IMG/VR virus record: IMGVR_UViG_3300032331_000527
Span: 1-64,000 of that record
Length of the DNA stretch: 64,000 nt
Reading direction: 5' to 3' (one strand)
Source: a virus
Shown here: positions 1 to 7,184 of the stretch, piece by piece
Layout of the letters: each line of letters opens with the position of its first letter
How positions within the stretch are numbered: position 1 is the stretch's first letter
The notes under the pieces: model-generated
Database searches by the model: none
The model's input: the letters and a program-made list of their open reading frames with translations, nothing else
What the model was told of the DNA's origin: nothing
Made by a program: the position numbers and the translations under genes

Positions 1-145
1 CACCGTCCACAGAACCTGATAATGCCACTTTAATCATAGGCACAGTAGTTGGGATCATGTCCTTCTTAGTGAAGATCTTACTGTTATCTAACGTAGCCGT
101 AAACTCGATCGTACTATTCTTAATCAACTTATCTTTTAGTGACAT
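1..145 (-). CDS. uvsX: UvsX recombinase (RecA-like), N-terminal part, cut by window edge
   Basis: Only the first 48 codons are present, reading leftward off the window. The translated start (MSLKDKLIKN, then a TxxLTAS-like stretch, KKD, P-M-x-x-ALSG) lines up closely with the first 45 residues of T4 UvsX, which begins MSDLKSRLIK and runs to the same P-M-x-x-ALSGxxxGG block before the Walker A motif. UvsX is the T4 strand-exchange recombinase, which acts with UvsY and UvsW, both encoded at 22.7 to 24.7 kb. A sigma-70-like promoter lies 46 bases upstream. The Walker motifs are outside the window, so the call rests on the N-terminal match alone. Confidence 0.82.
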   Translation of the reverse strand, partial: MSLKDKLIKNSTIEFTATLDNSKIFTKKDMIPTTVPMIKVALSGSVDG

Positions 146-190
146 ATCATATCCTCTTCTCAAAAAGAACCAATCTTTCAACATGATTAT

Positions 191-219
191 AGTATACTCC
201 AAACGTGAGTGATTGTCAA
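191..219 (-). promoter_or_regulatory. Sigma-70-like promoter for uvsX
   Basis: On the minus strand TTGACA (214-219) is followed after 17 bases by TATACT (191-196). The TGA stop codon of the membrane-protein gene ending at 216 is built into the -35 hexamer. The start codon of uvsX is at 145, leaving a leader of about 40 bases. Confidence 0.8.
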
Positions 220-1034
220 GACTTCTTTTCTATTACAATGTCATCCCATAAGTCACCGTTGGTTGTCACAGCATCTATGCTATCGACTTCTAGCTTCATG
301 TCTTTGCTGGCTGCGATAATCATAAGAACAGCAAGGGGATCGATGACTAGCACGAGCATTAGAATCATCGTACGAATAGCCGACTCCAAGTCTTTCTCAT
401 TTCCTTCTCCGTACATCAACTCTGCGACATAACGGATAGGGCCTACTTCTAATCTCATTGCGCGAGTTTGTGCGGCTAACGGAGCTTTCTCATCTAACAG
501 CTTCTCGATTGTAGCCTGAGCAGCCTTAATATCAACTGCTATCATATCACGTTCTTTCTTCTGCTGAGAACGTAATTGCAAAGCTGTCTGAGCGCGATTA
601 TTCTTTTCGATAATAGAGTCGATTGCTTTATCCATCTGTCCGAGCTGCTGTTCAGACTTAGTGATACGCATGCGCTCGCGCACGAGCGAACTATCTATAC
701 GTTCAATCTTAGCAGCTACGTCTCCACTAGGAGCAGTCTGCTCAAGATGCGCTTTCGATAGGAATCCAAAGATACCCATACTCGTGATGATCATGAGAAT
801 AATAAGCGCAGAAGTGAAATATGATTTCATTAGGAACGGAACATACTTCCAGTTCCTGTAGAGCCATGAAGCAAGAACAATCTTACCTATTTCTAATGTT
901 CCACCAAGGATAACGATTGCCCAGAATGCTCCAGCAAAGATAGCTGTCAATCCTGTCACGGAGTACCAAGCAGAAACGACGGAGAGTGCTATCCCCGTCG
1001 TCATTATTAGTATTCTATCGAAACTTAATGTCAT
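216..1034 (-). CDS. Membrane protein with central coiled coil, unknown function
   Basis: 272 residues. Three hydrophobic segments lie in the N-terminal 100 residues (about 8-27, 30-50 and 75-95) and one near the C-terminus (about 222-242). Between them is a long charged, heptad-like region (about 105-200) rich in E, K, Q and R. The second segment contains GGTLEIGK. The topology suggests an inner-membrane protein with a large cytoplasmic or periplasmic coiled coil. It overlaps the next gene upstream by 4 bases, so the two are probably translationally coupled. I do not recognise a named family. Similar membrane proteins of unknown role occur near uvsX in T4-like phages of marine and freshwater bacteria, from memory and not checked. 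Confidence 0.75.
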   Translation of the reverse strand: MTLSFDRILIMTTGIALSVVSAWYSVTGLTAIFAGAFWAIVILGGTLEIGKIVLASWLYRNWKYVPFLMKSYFTSALIILMIITSMGIFGFLSKAHLEQTAPSGDVAAKIERIDSSLVRERMRITKSEQQLGQMDKAIDSIIEKNNRAQTALQLRSQQKKERDMIAVDIKAAQATIEKLLDEKAPLAAQTRAMRLEVGPIRYVAELMYGEGNEKDLESAIRTMILMLVLVIDPLAVLMIIAASKDMKLEVDSIDAVTTNGDLWDDIVIEKKS

Positions 1035-1321
1035 AGACCTCTTGTTGTCGTCAATACTTTTTCAAGCATTTCCTGACACTTATCCTTACGATTAGGCCAA
1101 TGGATATACGCTTTGTCTGACGTCTTGATGAGATTATTCAACAGAGGAACAATGATGCCCTCTAGAACTTTAATCTTATGAGCAAGCTCTTCTTCTTTAT
1201 CAGTGAGAGCTTGACCTTTCGCATCAAGCTCTAGAAGAACATCAGACTTAATTTCATCTTCGTCTACACCTGTGAATCCGAAGTCGAAGTCAGCATATTC
1301 CTGTGGTACTTTGATTGCCAT
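1031..1321 (-). CDS. Conserved hypothetical protein of T4-like phages
   Basis: 96 residues, soluble and acidic. It opens with MAIKVPQEYADFDFGF, which I recall as a conserved opening of a small protein next to gp43 in cyanophage-type T4-like phages. A helical stretch (about 40-75) with E/K/L heptads may form a coiled coil. It starts directly after the gp43 stop codon and overlaps the downstream membrane-protein gene by 4 bases, so it belongs to the gp43 transcription unit. Function unknown. Confidence 0.7.
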   Translation of the reverse strand: MAIKVPQEYADFDFGFTGVDEDEIKSDVLLELDAKGQALTDKEEELAHKIKVLEGIIVPLLNNLIKTSDKAYIHWPNRKDKCQEMLEKVLTTTRGL

Positions 1322-3820
1322 TTAAAAGAAATCCTCTAGTGTGCTTTGCTTCTCTTCGTGCCAGTTAATCACTTCAAGGATTGCACGGAGCGGCGACATG
1401 AACGCTTTGTCGAACTGTGTATCGTAATCAATATATTCGTCTAGACGAAATTCATTTGGAAGCTGAGAGAAAGCACAAATCACGTTCTCATGAAGTGGAT
1501 TAGGCATTTTAAGATAAGAGAATCGAATCTTATCTCCATCCTGAATCAGTTCATATTTCTTCTGGAGCTTTAGCTTCTTAACACGATTGTTATAAGTGAT
1601 AGCACCACGAACATGAATCGGAATACTCTTAGTCTCGTTTTTATATTTAGTTAGATCTTGAACTGAACGAGGAAACGATACTTCCTCGAACGATAGCTTA
1701 TAGAATTTGGTTTTGAACTCAGAAATGAACGTATGAAGCTCGTTCTCTGGCTTAGTCATAACGATCAGGAGAGCTTCCTTAATAGCTTCACGACACACAG
1801 CAGGAGTCGAAGACTTGACAGCTTCGATTCCCATAATCTTCAGCTTTGGTTTCGCATAGCGAACGCCTTCCGAATCATGAACGTTGAGGATATATCGCTT
1901 CTTCGCAGTCCAGATGCCACGGTCAGCAATAACCTCACGCTTCATATTCATTTTTTGTTGGAAGGCAGACATATTGTCAGCAAGATCCTGATAGATGCGA
2001 TCAATAACTGGTTCCATCTTATCGCGAGCAACTTTATCCAGAAAGTTAATGATCTTCTCTTTAAGACCGTTATCAAGACCCTCTGTCTTAATCCTCTCCG
2101 CAAACACGCTATGTACCAGCTTATCAAAAGAGATATAAAGCGAGTCGGTATCAGACGCGATAACATAATCGTAATCTCCTGTTTTCAATAGATTATTGAG
2201 ATATCTATTCATCTCGTTTTCAGCCCAACGAATGGATAGCTGACCACCAAGAGTAATAGCAGTTGCCTGATCAATGTCAAAGAAACGGAAATGAGGATTA
2301 CCGATAGCGCCGTAAGCTGAGTTCAACTGTACCTTCTTTGCAAGCTGCATGTTCTTATATCGCGAGATATCTTTGACAGCCTGCTTATCTTTGGTTGCTT
2401 CGTAACGCTTTTGTGCCTCGATCATCTTGTCCTTATAGACGACGCGATCGTTATACATACGCTGCATAATCTCAGGGAGAAATCCCTGCTTATCCTTCTT
2501 GAAGAAGCATCCATTAGCTGCAAGACCGTAGCCTTCTGGTACTTCGGGGAATATCCCTTCAAGCAGCTCGTCTACGCTCGTGCGTGCTTTCTTTCCTTGC
2601 AATAGCGTCTCTGGAGAGATATTATATTGCATGATAAGATGAGGATACAGACTATTCAAGTCGAAGGACATAACCCAATCATATCCTCCAGGCTTAGGTT
2701 CTTTAACGAAAGCTCCGATATATGCTTCTTCTTTGCTACCTCCGCCAGTTAACGGAACAGCAACTTTCTTCTTCCACAAATGATTATGAGTAATGACATC
2801 CCACATACGCACTTGAGTAAAGATATCAAGCAGAGTAACCTTCGCATCGTACGCGAGCGCGAGAGCCATATCAATTAGCTTCATCTTGTCGTCTAGCTTC
2901 TCAACAAGCTCAACGTCTCGAATGTTATAGTCGATGAACTTCTTGAAGTCCTTCATGTAGAACTCATGAAGCGTTTCGTATTCGGAGTAATCTAACTTAC
3001 GCTCACCAAGCTCAACAAAACCAATATGATCTAGCTTATAGTTTTCTTGCTGCGTGTAAGTGAACTTCTGATACATCTCAAGATAATCGAGTGTGGCGAT
3101 ACCACCAATATTGTAGACGTGCTCTTCCTTACCAAACTTCGTGCGGACACGACGCTCCTTGAAAATACGCCACGGACTGAAAGATTTACTATGAGATTCA
3201 CCAAGGATAAAGTTCATGCGACGAACAAGATACGGAATATCAAAGAACGTGACGTTCCATCCAGTCACAATGTCTGGATATCCATCACTCCACTCGCTTA
3301 GAAACTTAGTCAACAGTTCCTTCTCGTTGTTGCACTGATAGTAGCGCACGTCCTCGCGCGATGAGTCGTAATCATAATATCCCCACACATGGAAGATACC
3401 ATTCTTCTTCAAAGCGATCGCAGTAATTTCTTGCGCTGCTACATCTGCGCTCGGGAATCCATTCTCGGAACTTACCTCGATATCAATATACGCAACATTG
3501 ATCTGCTCACGATCATAAACGATTTCGTTTTGATATTCCTCGTTCAGATAAGCATAGAGAAAGCGTGACATACCATAGACGGGAAAATTACTCACGTCTT
3601 CGTATCTCTTAACGAACTCTTTGGCGTCACGAATCGATTCGAAAGGCATAGGATCAAGCGGAAGCCCACGAATGTCCGACCACTCAGCGTTAGGACGCTT
3701 GCTTGGAAGGAACATCGTGGGCTTGTATGGAATCTTTTCTTCGAAGGGGCGTCCGCGATCGTAACCGCGGACGAGGATGTTGTTACCGTACTCTAAGGCA
3801 TTCGTGTAAAATTTGCTCAT
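1322..3820 (-). CDS. 43: DNA polymerase, family B (T4 gp43)
   Basis: 832 residues, slightly shorter than T4 gp43 (898). The exonuclease domain has Exo I (YIDIEVSS), Exo II (GWNVTFFDIPYL) and Exo III (YNIRDVELVEKL). The polymerase domain has motif A (FDLNSLYPHLI), motif B (KKVQLNSAYGAIGN) and motif C (ASDTDSLYIS), with all catalytic acidic residues present. The start MSKFY aligns with T4 MKEFY, so the ATG at 3820 is well supported. There is no Shine-Dalgarno sequence, and a promoter -10 box ends 5 bases before the ATG, so the mRNA may be leaderless. The protein works with the clamp gp45 and loader gp44/gp62 encoded nearby; RegA (6086-6493) is the likely translational regulator. Confidence 0.98.
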   Translation of the reverse strand: MSKFYTNALEYGNNILVRGYDRGRPFEEKIPYKPTMFLPSKRPNAEWSDIRGLPLDPMPFESIRDAKEFVKRYEDVSNFPVYGMSRFLYAYLNEEYQNEIVYDREQINVAYIDIEVSSENGFPSADVAAQEITAIALKKNGIFHVWGYYDYDSSREDVRYYQCNNEKELLTKFLSEWSDGYPDIVTGWNVTFFDIPYLVRRMNFILGESHSKSFSPWRIFKERRVRTKFGKEEHVYNIGGIATLDYLEMYQKFTYTQQENYKLDHIGFVELGERKLDYSEYETLHEFYMKDFKKFIDYNIRDVELVEKLDDKMKLIDMALALAYDAKVTLLDIFTQVRMWDVITHNHLWKKKVAVPLTGGGSKEEAYIGAFVKEPKPGGYDWVMSFDLNSLYPHLIMQYNISPETLLQGKKARTSVDELLEGIFPEVPEGYGLAANGCFFKKDKQGFLPEIMQRMYNDRVVYKDKMIEAQKRYEATKDKQAVKDISRYKNMQLAKKVQLNSAYGAIGNPHFRFFDIDQATAITLGGQLSIRWAENEMNRYLNNLLKTGDYDYVIASDTDSLYISFDKLVHSVFAERIKTEGLDNGLKEKIINFLDKVARDKMEPVIDRIYQDLADNMSAFQQKMNMKREVIADRGIWTAKKRYILNVHDSEGVRYAKPKLKIMGIEAVKSSTPAVCREAIKEALLIVMTKPENELHTFISEFKTKFYKLSFEEVSFPRSVQDLTKYKNETKSIPIHVRGAITYNNRVKKLKLQKKYELIQDGDKIRFSYLKMPNPLHENVICAFSQLPNEFRLDEYIDYDTQFDKAFMSPLRAILEVINWHEEKQSTLEDFF

Positions 3821-3825
3821 AACAT

Positions 3826-3854
3826 ATAGTACCAGGTTATGATGTAGCTGTCAA
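3826..3854 (-). promoter_or_regulatory. Sigma-70-like promoter immediately before gp43
   Basis: TTGACA (3849-3854), 17-base spacer, TACTAT (3826-3831) on the minus strand. The -35 lies inside the last codons of the upstream gene. The -10 ends 5 bases before the gp43 ATG, so the expected transcription start falls on or next to the start codon. Confidence 0.72.
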
Positions 3855-4184
3855 GATCCCTTTTGGTGGCATCACTAATCCTGAACCAAAATTCTGATTG
3901 TAAGCATTTTCTACTTGTGTATCTGGATCATAGGTAAACAAAACATTGCGTGGGTCTAGAATGATTTCTTTCGTTCTAGCCATAGGAATGAAATCGACAA
4001 GAGCCATCTGAGACTTACCAGAAGGACTTGGCTGAATCAATACGGCAGCTGGTTTAATCACTTTAATCATATTACCAATAGTGCCAACCTTACCAATAAT
4101 CTCGTCACCGTTAAGCAAGCGAAGCATCACGATAGCTGTATTGCGATTCTCATCATTCATATTCATTGCATTCACATTAGTCAT
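3837..4184 (-). CDS. Small conserved phage protein, possible Lsm/SH3-like beta fold
   Basis: 115 residues. Near the N-terminus it reads MLRLLNGDEIIGKV, followed by P-A-A-V-L-I, LVDFIPMA and a motif where ..ILDPRNVLFTYDP ends the beta-rich part. Short proteins with this order (L-x-x-G-[ED]-x-[IL]-[IL], then a P, then F-x-P, then a terminal NVL) are common in cyanophage-type T4-like phages as unknowns. A second copy of the pattern is seen at 22397-22786. The Lsm-like fold is my inference from the strand pattern. Its C-terminal codons carry the gp43 -35 box. Confidence 0.7.
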   Translation of the reverse strand: MTNVNAMNMNDENRNTAIVMLRLLNGDEIIGKVGTIGNMIKVIKPAAVLIQPSPSGKSQMALVDFIPMARTKEIILDPRNVLFTYDPDTQVENAYNQNFGSGLVMPPKGILTATS

Positions 4185-4195
4185 TCTTCACTTCC

Positions 4196-4666
4196 TTATT
4201 TTGCAACGCCCTGAATCTTTTCCTGTCCTCTCGACCACGCAGCGATACCAAGAACAGCACCCATTGCTAGATGGAATAGACCAGCGCCTTGCAGCGTGAG
4301 AGGACTCCATTGAACAAGAGGCGTTTTCGTCATGACCTGAGCAACGCTCCACATGACAGGGAAGATAGCCATATCAAGGCAACATATGACCATATAACAC
4401 CAACCCATTGCTGGACGCCATTTCTTGACCATCCAGTCTTCGTTTTGCTTTGCGTTCTCCGCTTCCCATTGCTTCTTCTCTAGTTCAATCTTAGCAAGCT
4501 GCGCTGCTTCAGATAGTTGCTGAACAGCAGGAGCTGGAGCAGCTACACGAGGACTAGAATCCACGAATGCTGTTGGGATTGCGGCAGCTGCACCCTTGGT
4601 TGCAGCTGGTATTTCATCCATCGCAGGCTTTGCGACTGGTTCATCAGTTGAGCCAAATTTAGGCAT
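4196..4666 (-). CDS. Holin-like membrane protein (three-TM holin type)
   Basis: 156 residues. The N-terminal half is low complexity (A/P-rich) with a charged helix about 60-85. The motif WMVKKWRPAMGW leads into two or three hydrophobic segments (about 90-110 and 125-148), followed by a short basic tail. The WRP motif before the first transmembrane segment resembles small holins of alphaproteobacterial phages and gene transfer agents. It ends 11 bases before the next gene on its 5' side, an endolysin, which supports a lysis role. Alternative: a spanin or other small inner-membrane lysis regulator. Confidence 0.68.
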   Translation of the reverse strand: MPKFGSTDEPVAKPAMDEIPAATKGAAAAIPTAFVDSSPRVAAPAPAVQQLSEAAQLAKIELEKKQWEAENAKQNEDWMVKKWRPAMGWCYMVICCLDMAIFPVMWSVAQVMTKTPLVQWSPLTLQGAGLFHLAMGAVLGIAAWSRGQEKIQGVAK

Positions 4667-4677
4667 TATCGTTTCCT

Positions 4678-5295
4678 TTATGCTGTGAATATCTCCAAGG
4701 CTGCAGCATAATGAGATTGACGATCTTCAAGACCGATTGTTCCACCATTGATTTTTTTAGTTACAGTAACAACGTCACCTTTATCAGCCCAATTGTTTAG
4801 TTCGCGCGAGTCCCAGAACCATCCAGCACTCCAAGCCGCACCTTCTTCAGTGCTAAGCCATTCAGTTGCTTCTTCCAGAGACATGTTCATGTCATCCGCG
4901 AAAGCTTTATAGTTTGATTTACCAGTCAGCTGGATGAGACCACGACCACAGTAACGATATCCATCCCCCGATGCTTCATCGCCATTACCCATACGACTAG
5001 CATACACGCGATTGGCAATCTTCTGTGGATTTTTCGCATATCCACTAGGATCAACACCGCGGAAATACTTAGGGAAAATAACTTTCAAGCGATCTGCTGA
5101 ATAGTTGAGATTTTCTTTAATAGTTCTAAGACCACCGGATTCGTGTCCTACTTGCGCAAGGAACATTGAGATTCGTTGTGGGGTAGTGATTTCATAAAAC
5201 GTCAATACCTCGTTAAGAGGCTCGACGTATTTCTGAACGATATCTTCGTTGGTATCCTCGAAGAACTCATTCAATTGTTCGAATGTAACAGCCAT
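4678..5295 (-). CDS. Endolysin, glycoside hydrolase family 19 (chitinase-like lysozyme)
   Basis: 205 residues, the usual size for a single-domain phage GH19 endolysin. Diagnostic stretches are FLAQVGHESGGL, with the predicted general-acid glutamate in GHESGG, then LNYSA, the YCGRGLIQLTGKSNY segment typical of GH19, and AWSAGWFWDSREL; the C-terminal part has the TKKINGG motif. It would cleave the glycan strands of peptidoglycan. There is no signal peptide, so release needs a holin, probably the product at 4196-4666. The ATG is preceded by AGGAG (in ataAGGAGtcgccATG), a good ribosome-binding site. Confidence 0.93.
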   Translation of the reverse strand: MAVTFEQLNEFFEDTNEDIVQKYVEPLNEVLTFYEITTPQRISMFLAQVGHESGGLRTIKENLNYSADRLKVIFPKYFRGVDPSGYAKNPQKIANRVYASRMGNGDEASGDGYRYCGRGLIQLTGKSNYKAFADDMNMSLEEATEWLSTEEGAAWSAGWFWDSRELNNWADKGDVVTVTKKINGGTIGLEDRQSHYAAALEIFTA

Positions 5296-5312
5296 GGCGA
5301 CTCCTTATTGAG

Positions 5313-5477
5313 TTACCTTTTATTTAGCGTATTGAGAGCAACGATAGGAATCTCGCCGCGATACAATCCAATGTCAGCAAGCTCTCTGTCTGATAGCTGG
5401 CTTAGTTCTTCGATAGCTTTATAGTATCGTCTTGTGTCTTCAATCTGCTCTGCGAATAGTTTGAATATGTTTAGCAA
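5313..5477 (-). CDS. Small DUF1127 protein (TTG start)
   Basis: 54 residues, missed by ATG-only searches because it starts with TTG at 5477, preceded by GGAGG seven bases upstream. The core YYKAIEELSQLSDRELADIGLY followed by R-G-E-I matches the DUF1127 family pattern (R-x-x-x-x-L-x-x-L-[SD]-x-[RH]-x-L-x-D-I-G-[IL]-x-R). These short arginine-rich proteins are abundant in alphaproteobacteria, where some bind RNA and affect sRNA maturation and phosphate or stress metabolism. It lies just upstream of the endolysin, in the lysis operon. A phage DUF1127 could alter host RNA metabolism; that is inference. Confidence 0.8.
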   Translation of the reverse strand: MLNIFKLFAEQIEDTRRYYKAIEELSQLSDRELADIGLYRGEIPIVALNTLNKR

Positions 5478-5491
5478 TGTCTTCCTCCAAC

Positions 5492-5523
5492 GGATAAAAG
5501 CGGGCCAGTTTCCCAGCCCGCTT
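5492..5523 (-). terminator. Rho-independent terminator after hsp20
   Basis: On the minus strand an 8-bp perfect stem (AAGCGGGC, 5516-5523 with its partner 5498-5505) closes a 10-base loop and is followed by TTTTAT. It lies between the hsp20 stop and the DUF1127 gene, so hsp20 appears to be a single-gene transcript. Confidence 0.8.
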
Positions 5524-5550
5524 CATAACAAATAACTCAATGGGTTTTAA

Positions 5551-6003
5551 TTATTCGATGTTGATCTTCTTAGGCTTCTGACTCTCTGGAATAAAATTCT
5601 CGAGCCAAACCTTAAGAATACCGTTTATCAATTCGGCATTGTTTACGACTACTGTATCAGCCAGAGTGAATGTGCGATTGAACGCACGCTCTGCGATTCC
5701 CTTGTAGAAGTAATATTCGGTAGCCTTATCCATATCACTGGCATCTTTGGTCTTTCCAGCAATGGTAAGCTTACCGCCTTCGAGCGTTAGCTCGATGTCT
5801 GTTTTAGCAAATCCTGCAACAGCCATTTCGATAACATACTTGTTATCATCAACCTTCTTGATGTTGTATGGGGGATACCCAGGAAGGTTCTTTCCGATTC
5901 CATCCAACTGCGAAGATAGCAGCTTGAATGTCTTGTCGAAACCGACAGAGAAAGGATCGAAAGATGCGAATGGAGATGGGATTTGTGCGTAGTCTTTAGT
6001 CAT
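5551..6003 (-). CDS. Small heat-shock protein, Hsp20/IbpA type
   Basis: 150 residues. The alpha-crystallin domain spans about 40-135: NIKKVDDNKYVIEMAVAGF, then DIELTLEGGKLTIAGK, then YKGIAERAFNRTFTLADTV and a terminal NGILKVWLENFIPE. The N-terminus PSPFASFDPFSVGFD resembles bacterial IbpA. Hsp20 proteins are ATP-independent holdases; T4-like cyanophages often carry one, probably to protect or assemble virion proteins. A TATAAATA late motif 57 bases upstream and a terminator downstream make it a one-gene late unit. RBS: tAGGAGGtcat before the ATG. Confidence 0.95.
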   Translation of the reverse strand: MTKDYAQIPSPFASFDPFSVGFDKTFKLLSSQLDGIGKNLPGYPPYNIKKVDDNKYVIEMAVAGFAKTDIELTLEGGKLTIAGKTKDASDMDKATEYYFYKGIAERAFNRTFTLADTVVVNNAELINGILKVWLENFIPESQKPKKINIE

Positions 6004-6060
6004 AGTATGACCTCCTATTAGGCAAGGTTTAAAATATGTGACCCCGAGGGCATCACGTTT

Positions 6061-6068
6061 TATTTATA
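6061..6068 (-). promoter_or_regulatory. T4-type late promoter (TATAAATA) for hsp20
   Basis: The minus strand reads TATAAATA, exactly the T4 late-promoter -10 recognised by gp55 and gp33. It lies 58 bases before the hsp20 ATG. The gene for gp55 is in this window. Confidence 0.72.
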
Positions 6069-6085
6069 TGCGACGCATACAAATT

Positions 6086-6493
6086 CTATTCAACGGTCTT
6101 CTTTTTACCGATGTTGTATTTGGCTTCTAGTTTCCAGTCGTTCTTTTCCTTGTGAGCCAATATCTTAATCTGATTCAGCGGAGCAGCTGGTTCTTTAGTC
6201 TTCTCAGCGTCTACGATATCAATGAGATCCCATTCAGCAAGCAAATTGGTAATCGTATTACGACGAGCGATATCCTCTTCCGAAAAGTTAGTAGGCTTTC
6301 CGTCGAGGGCAAATAATTCTTTGAAGTGAACGATATAGTAGCGTCCCTGCTTATGCAGGATATGACACGATTGAAACAGTACCTTATCGCGTCGAGACGC
6401 GACGCCTATACGAGTTAGTGTTTCACGAATTTTTAGGAAATCTTCTGCTGATCGAAGCTTAACTTCAATCATGTTTTCAACCGATGCGTTCAT
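6086..6493 (-). CDS. regA: RegA translational repressor
   Basis: 135 residues (T4 RegA is 122). From Met8 the protein matches T4 RegA almost along its length: MIEVKLRSAEDFLKI, ETLTRIGVA, KVLFQSCHILHKQGRYYIVHFKE, the EEDIARR segment and the terminal EWKL-type KYNIGKK. RegA binds early phage mRNAs near the start codon and represses their translation, including its own and clamp-loader messages. It sits directly downstream of gp62 as in T4, with an ATGA overlap. Two starts are possible; the ATG at 6493 overlaps the gp62 stop and follows GGTGG, while Met8 (6472) is where homology begins. Confidence 0.97.
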   Translation of the reverse strand: MNASVENMIEVKLRSAEDFLKIRETLTRIGVASRRDKVLFQSCHILHKQGRYYIVHFKELFALDGKPTNFSEEDIARRNTITNLLAEWDLIDIVDAEKTKEPAAPLNQIKILAHKEKNDWKLEAKYNIGKKKTVE

Positions 6494-6882
6494 CCTTTTC
6501 CACCTTTATCGAGAGCAATCTCGATCATGGTAAGCTGATCATCGGTCAAGACACGCAATGTTTGCTCCGCCTTAGCACGACCATAGCAAAAATACTCCAT
6601 GATCATTTCAACGGATGCGTCAATCTTTTCTTTTTCCCATTTTGAATATCGCTGACGCTTCCGCAGACTATTTAGCAAAAACTCATATTGGAGCTTTGAA
6701 TCAAGGCTAGGACGAAGATTCATCTCGTTTGCGTATAGGATTGCGTCTTGATGGTAAGAAAGAGTTCGATTAACCAGATAGGGTTTGTATCCCTTCTCAG
6801 CTAGTTCATCGTTCGCTGTCTTACGCATCAAGTTCTTTTTATTATAGCTCACACTTTCTGCATAGACAAAAGGTTTGCTCAC
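6490..6882 (-). CDS. 62: Clamp loader small subunit gp62
   Basis: 130 residues, shorter than T4 gp62 (187). Recognisable features are the short helical N-terminus with YNKKNLM, the segment ending PYLVNRTLSYHQDAILYANEMN, then LQYEFLLNSLRKRQRYSKW and a helical C-terminus. The VNRxLSxxxDxxLxANxMN pattern is characteristic of gp62 of cyanophage-type T4-like phages. It is the one copy of the small subunit that joins four gp44 ATPases to load gp45. Here it is separated from gp44 by two other genes, unlike T4. It overlaps both neighbours by 4 bases. Confidence 0.9.
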   Translation of the reverse strand: MSKPFVYAESVSYNKKNLMRKTANDELAEKGYKPYLVNRTLSYHQDAILYANEMNLRPSLDSKLQYEFLLNSLRKRQRYSKWEKEKIDASVEMIMEYFCYGRAKAEQTLRVLTDDQLTMIEIALDKGGKG

Positions 6883-7184
6883 ATAATCCTCGATACATTA
6901 CTAAAAATTAATCTGACAGCTGTGTCGATCTCCTCTAGAGGAACATTTAGCCATTCACGATTCTTTCTTAGTCTGCTTTCTTTGAAATGTTTATGAACGA
7001 TGTGATCACATTTTATATGATTAACATCGTTCAATGACCAAATGGCGTGTGTATGGATTTCATCGTAGTGAGTATCCAGTTCTTCGCGGCGGGCTTCTAC
7101 GCCAGACAACAATTCAGATTCACCTACTTTGTATATATTACGCTCTGCGTCTTTCGATGAAGCCATAGCATAAATGTACATCAT
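6879..7184 (-). CDS. T5orf172/MUG113-like (GIY-YIG-related) protein
   Basis: 101 residues. The pattern YIYAM..., YKVGES, R-x-x-E-L, then DHIVHKHF, R-x-x-x-NREWLNV fits the T5orf172 (MUG113) domain, a relative of GIY-YIG nucleases (Y-Y ... K-[IV]-G ... R..L ... H..F ... EWF). A GIY-YIG-type fold may make it a DNA endonuclease or DNA-binding protein. It overlaps gp62 and the ParB-like gene by 4 bases each, so the three are co-transcribed. It is likely a former homing-type insertion between gp62 and gp44, by inference from its position. Confidence 0.68.
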   Translation of the reverse strand: MMYIYAMASSKDAERNIYKVGESELLSGVEARREELDTHYDEIHTHAIWSLNDVNHIKCDHIVHKHFKESRLRKNREWLNVPLEEIDTAVRLIFSNVSRIM

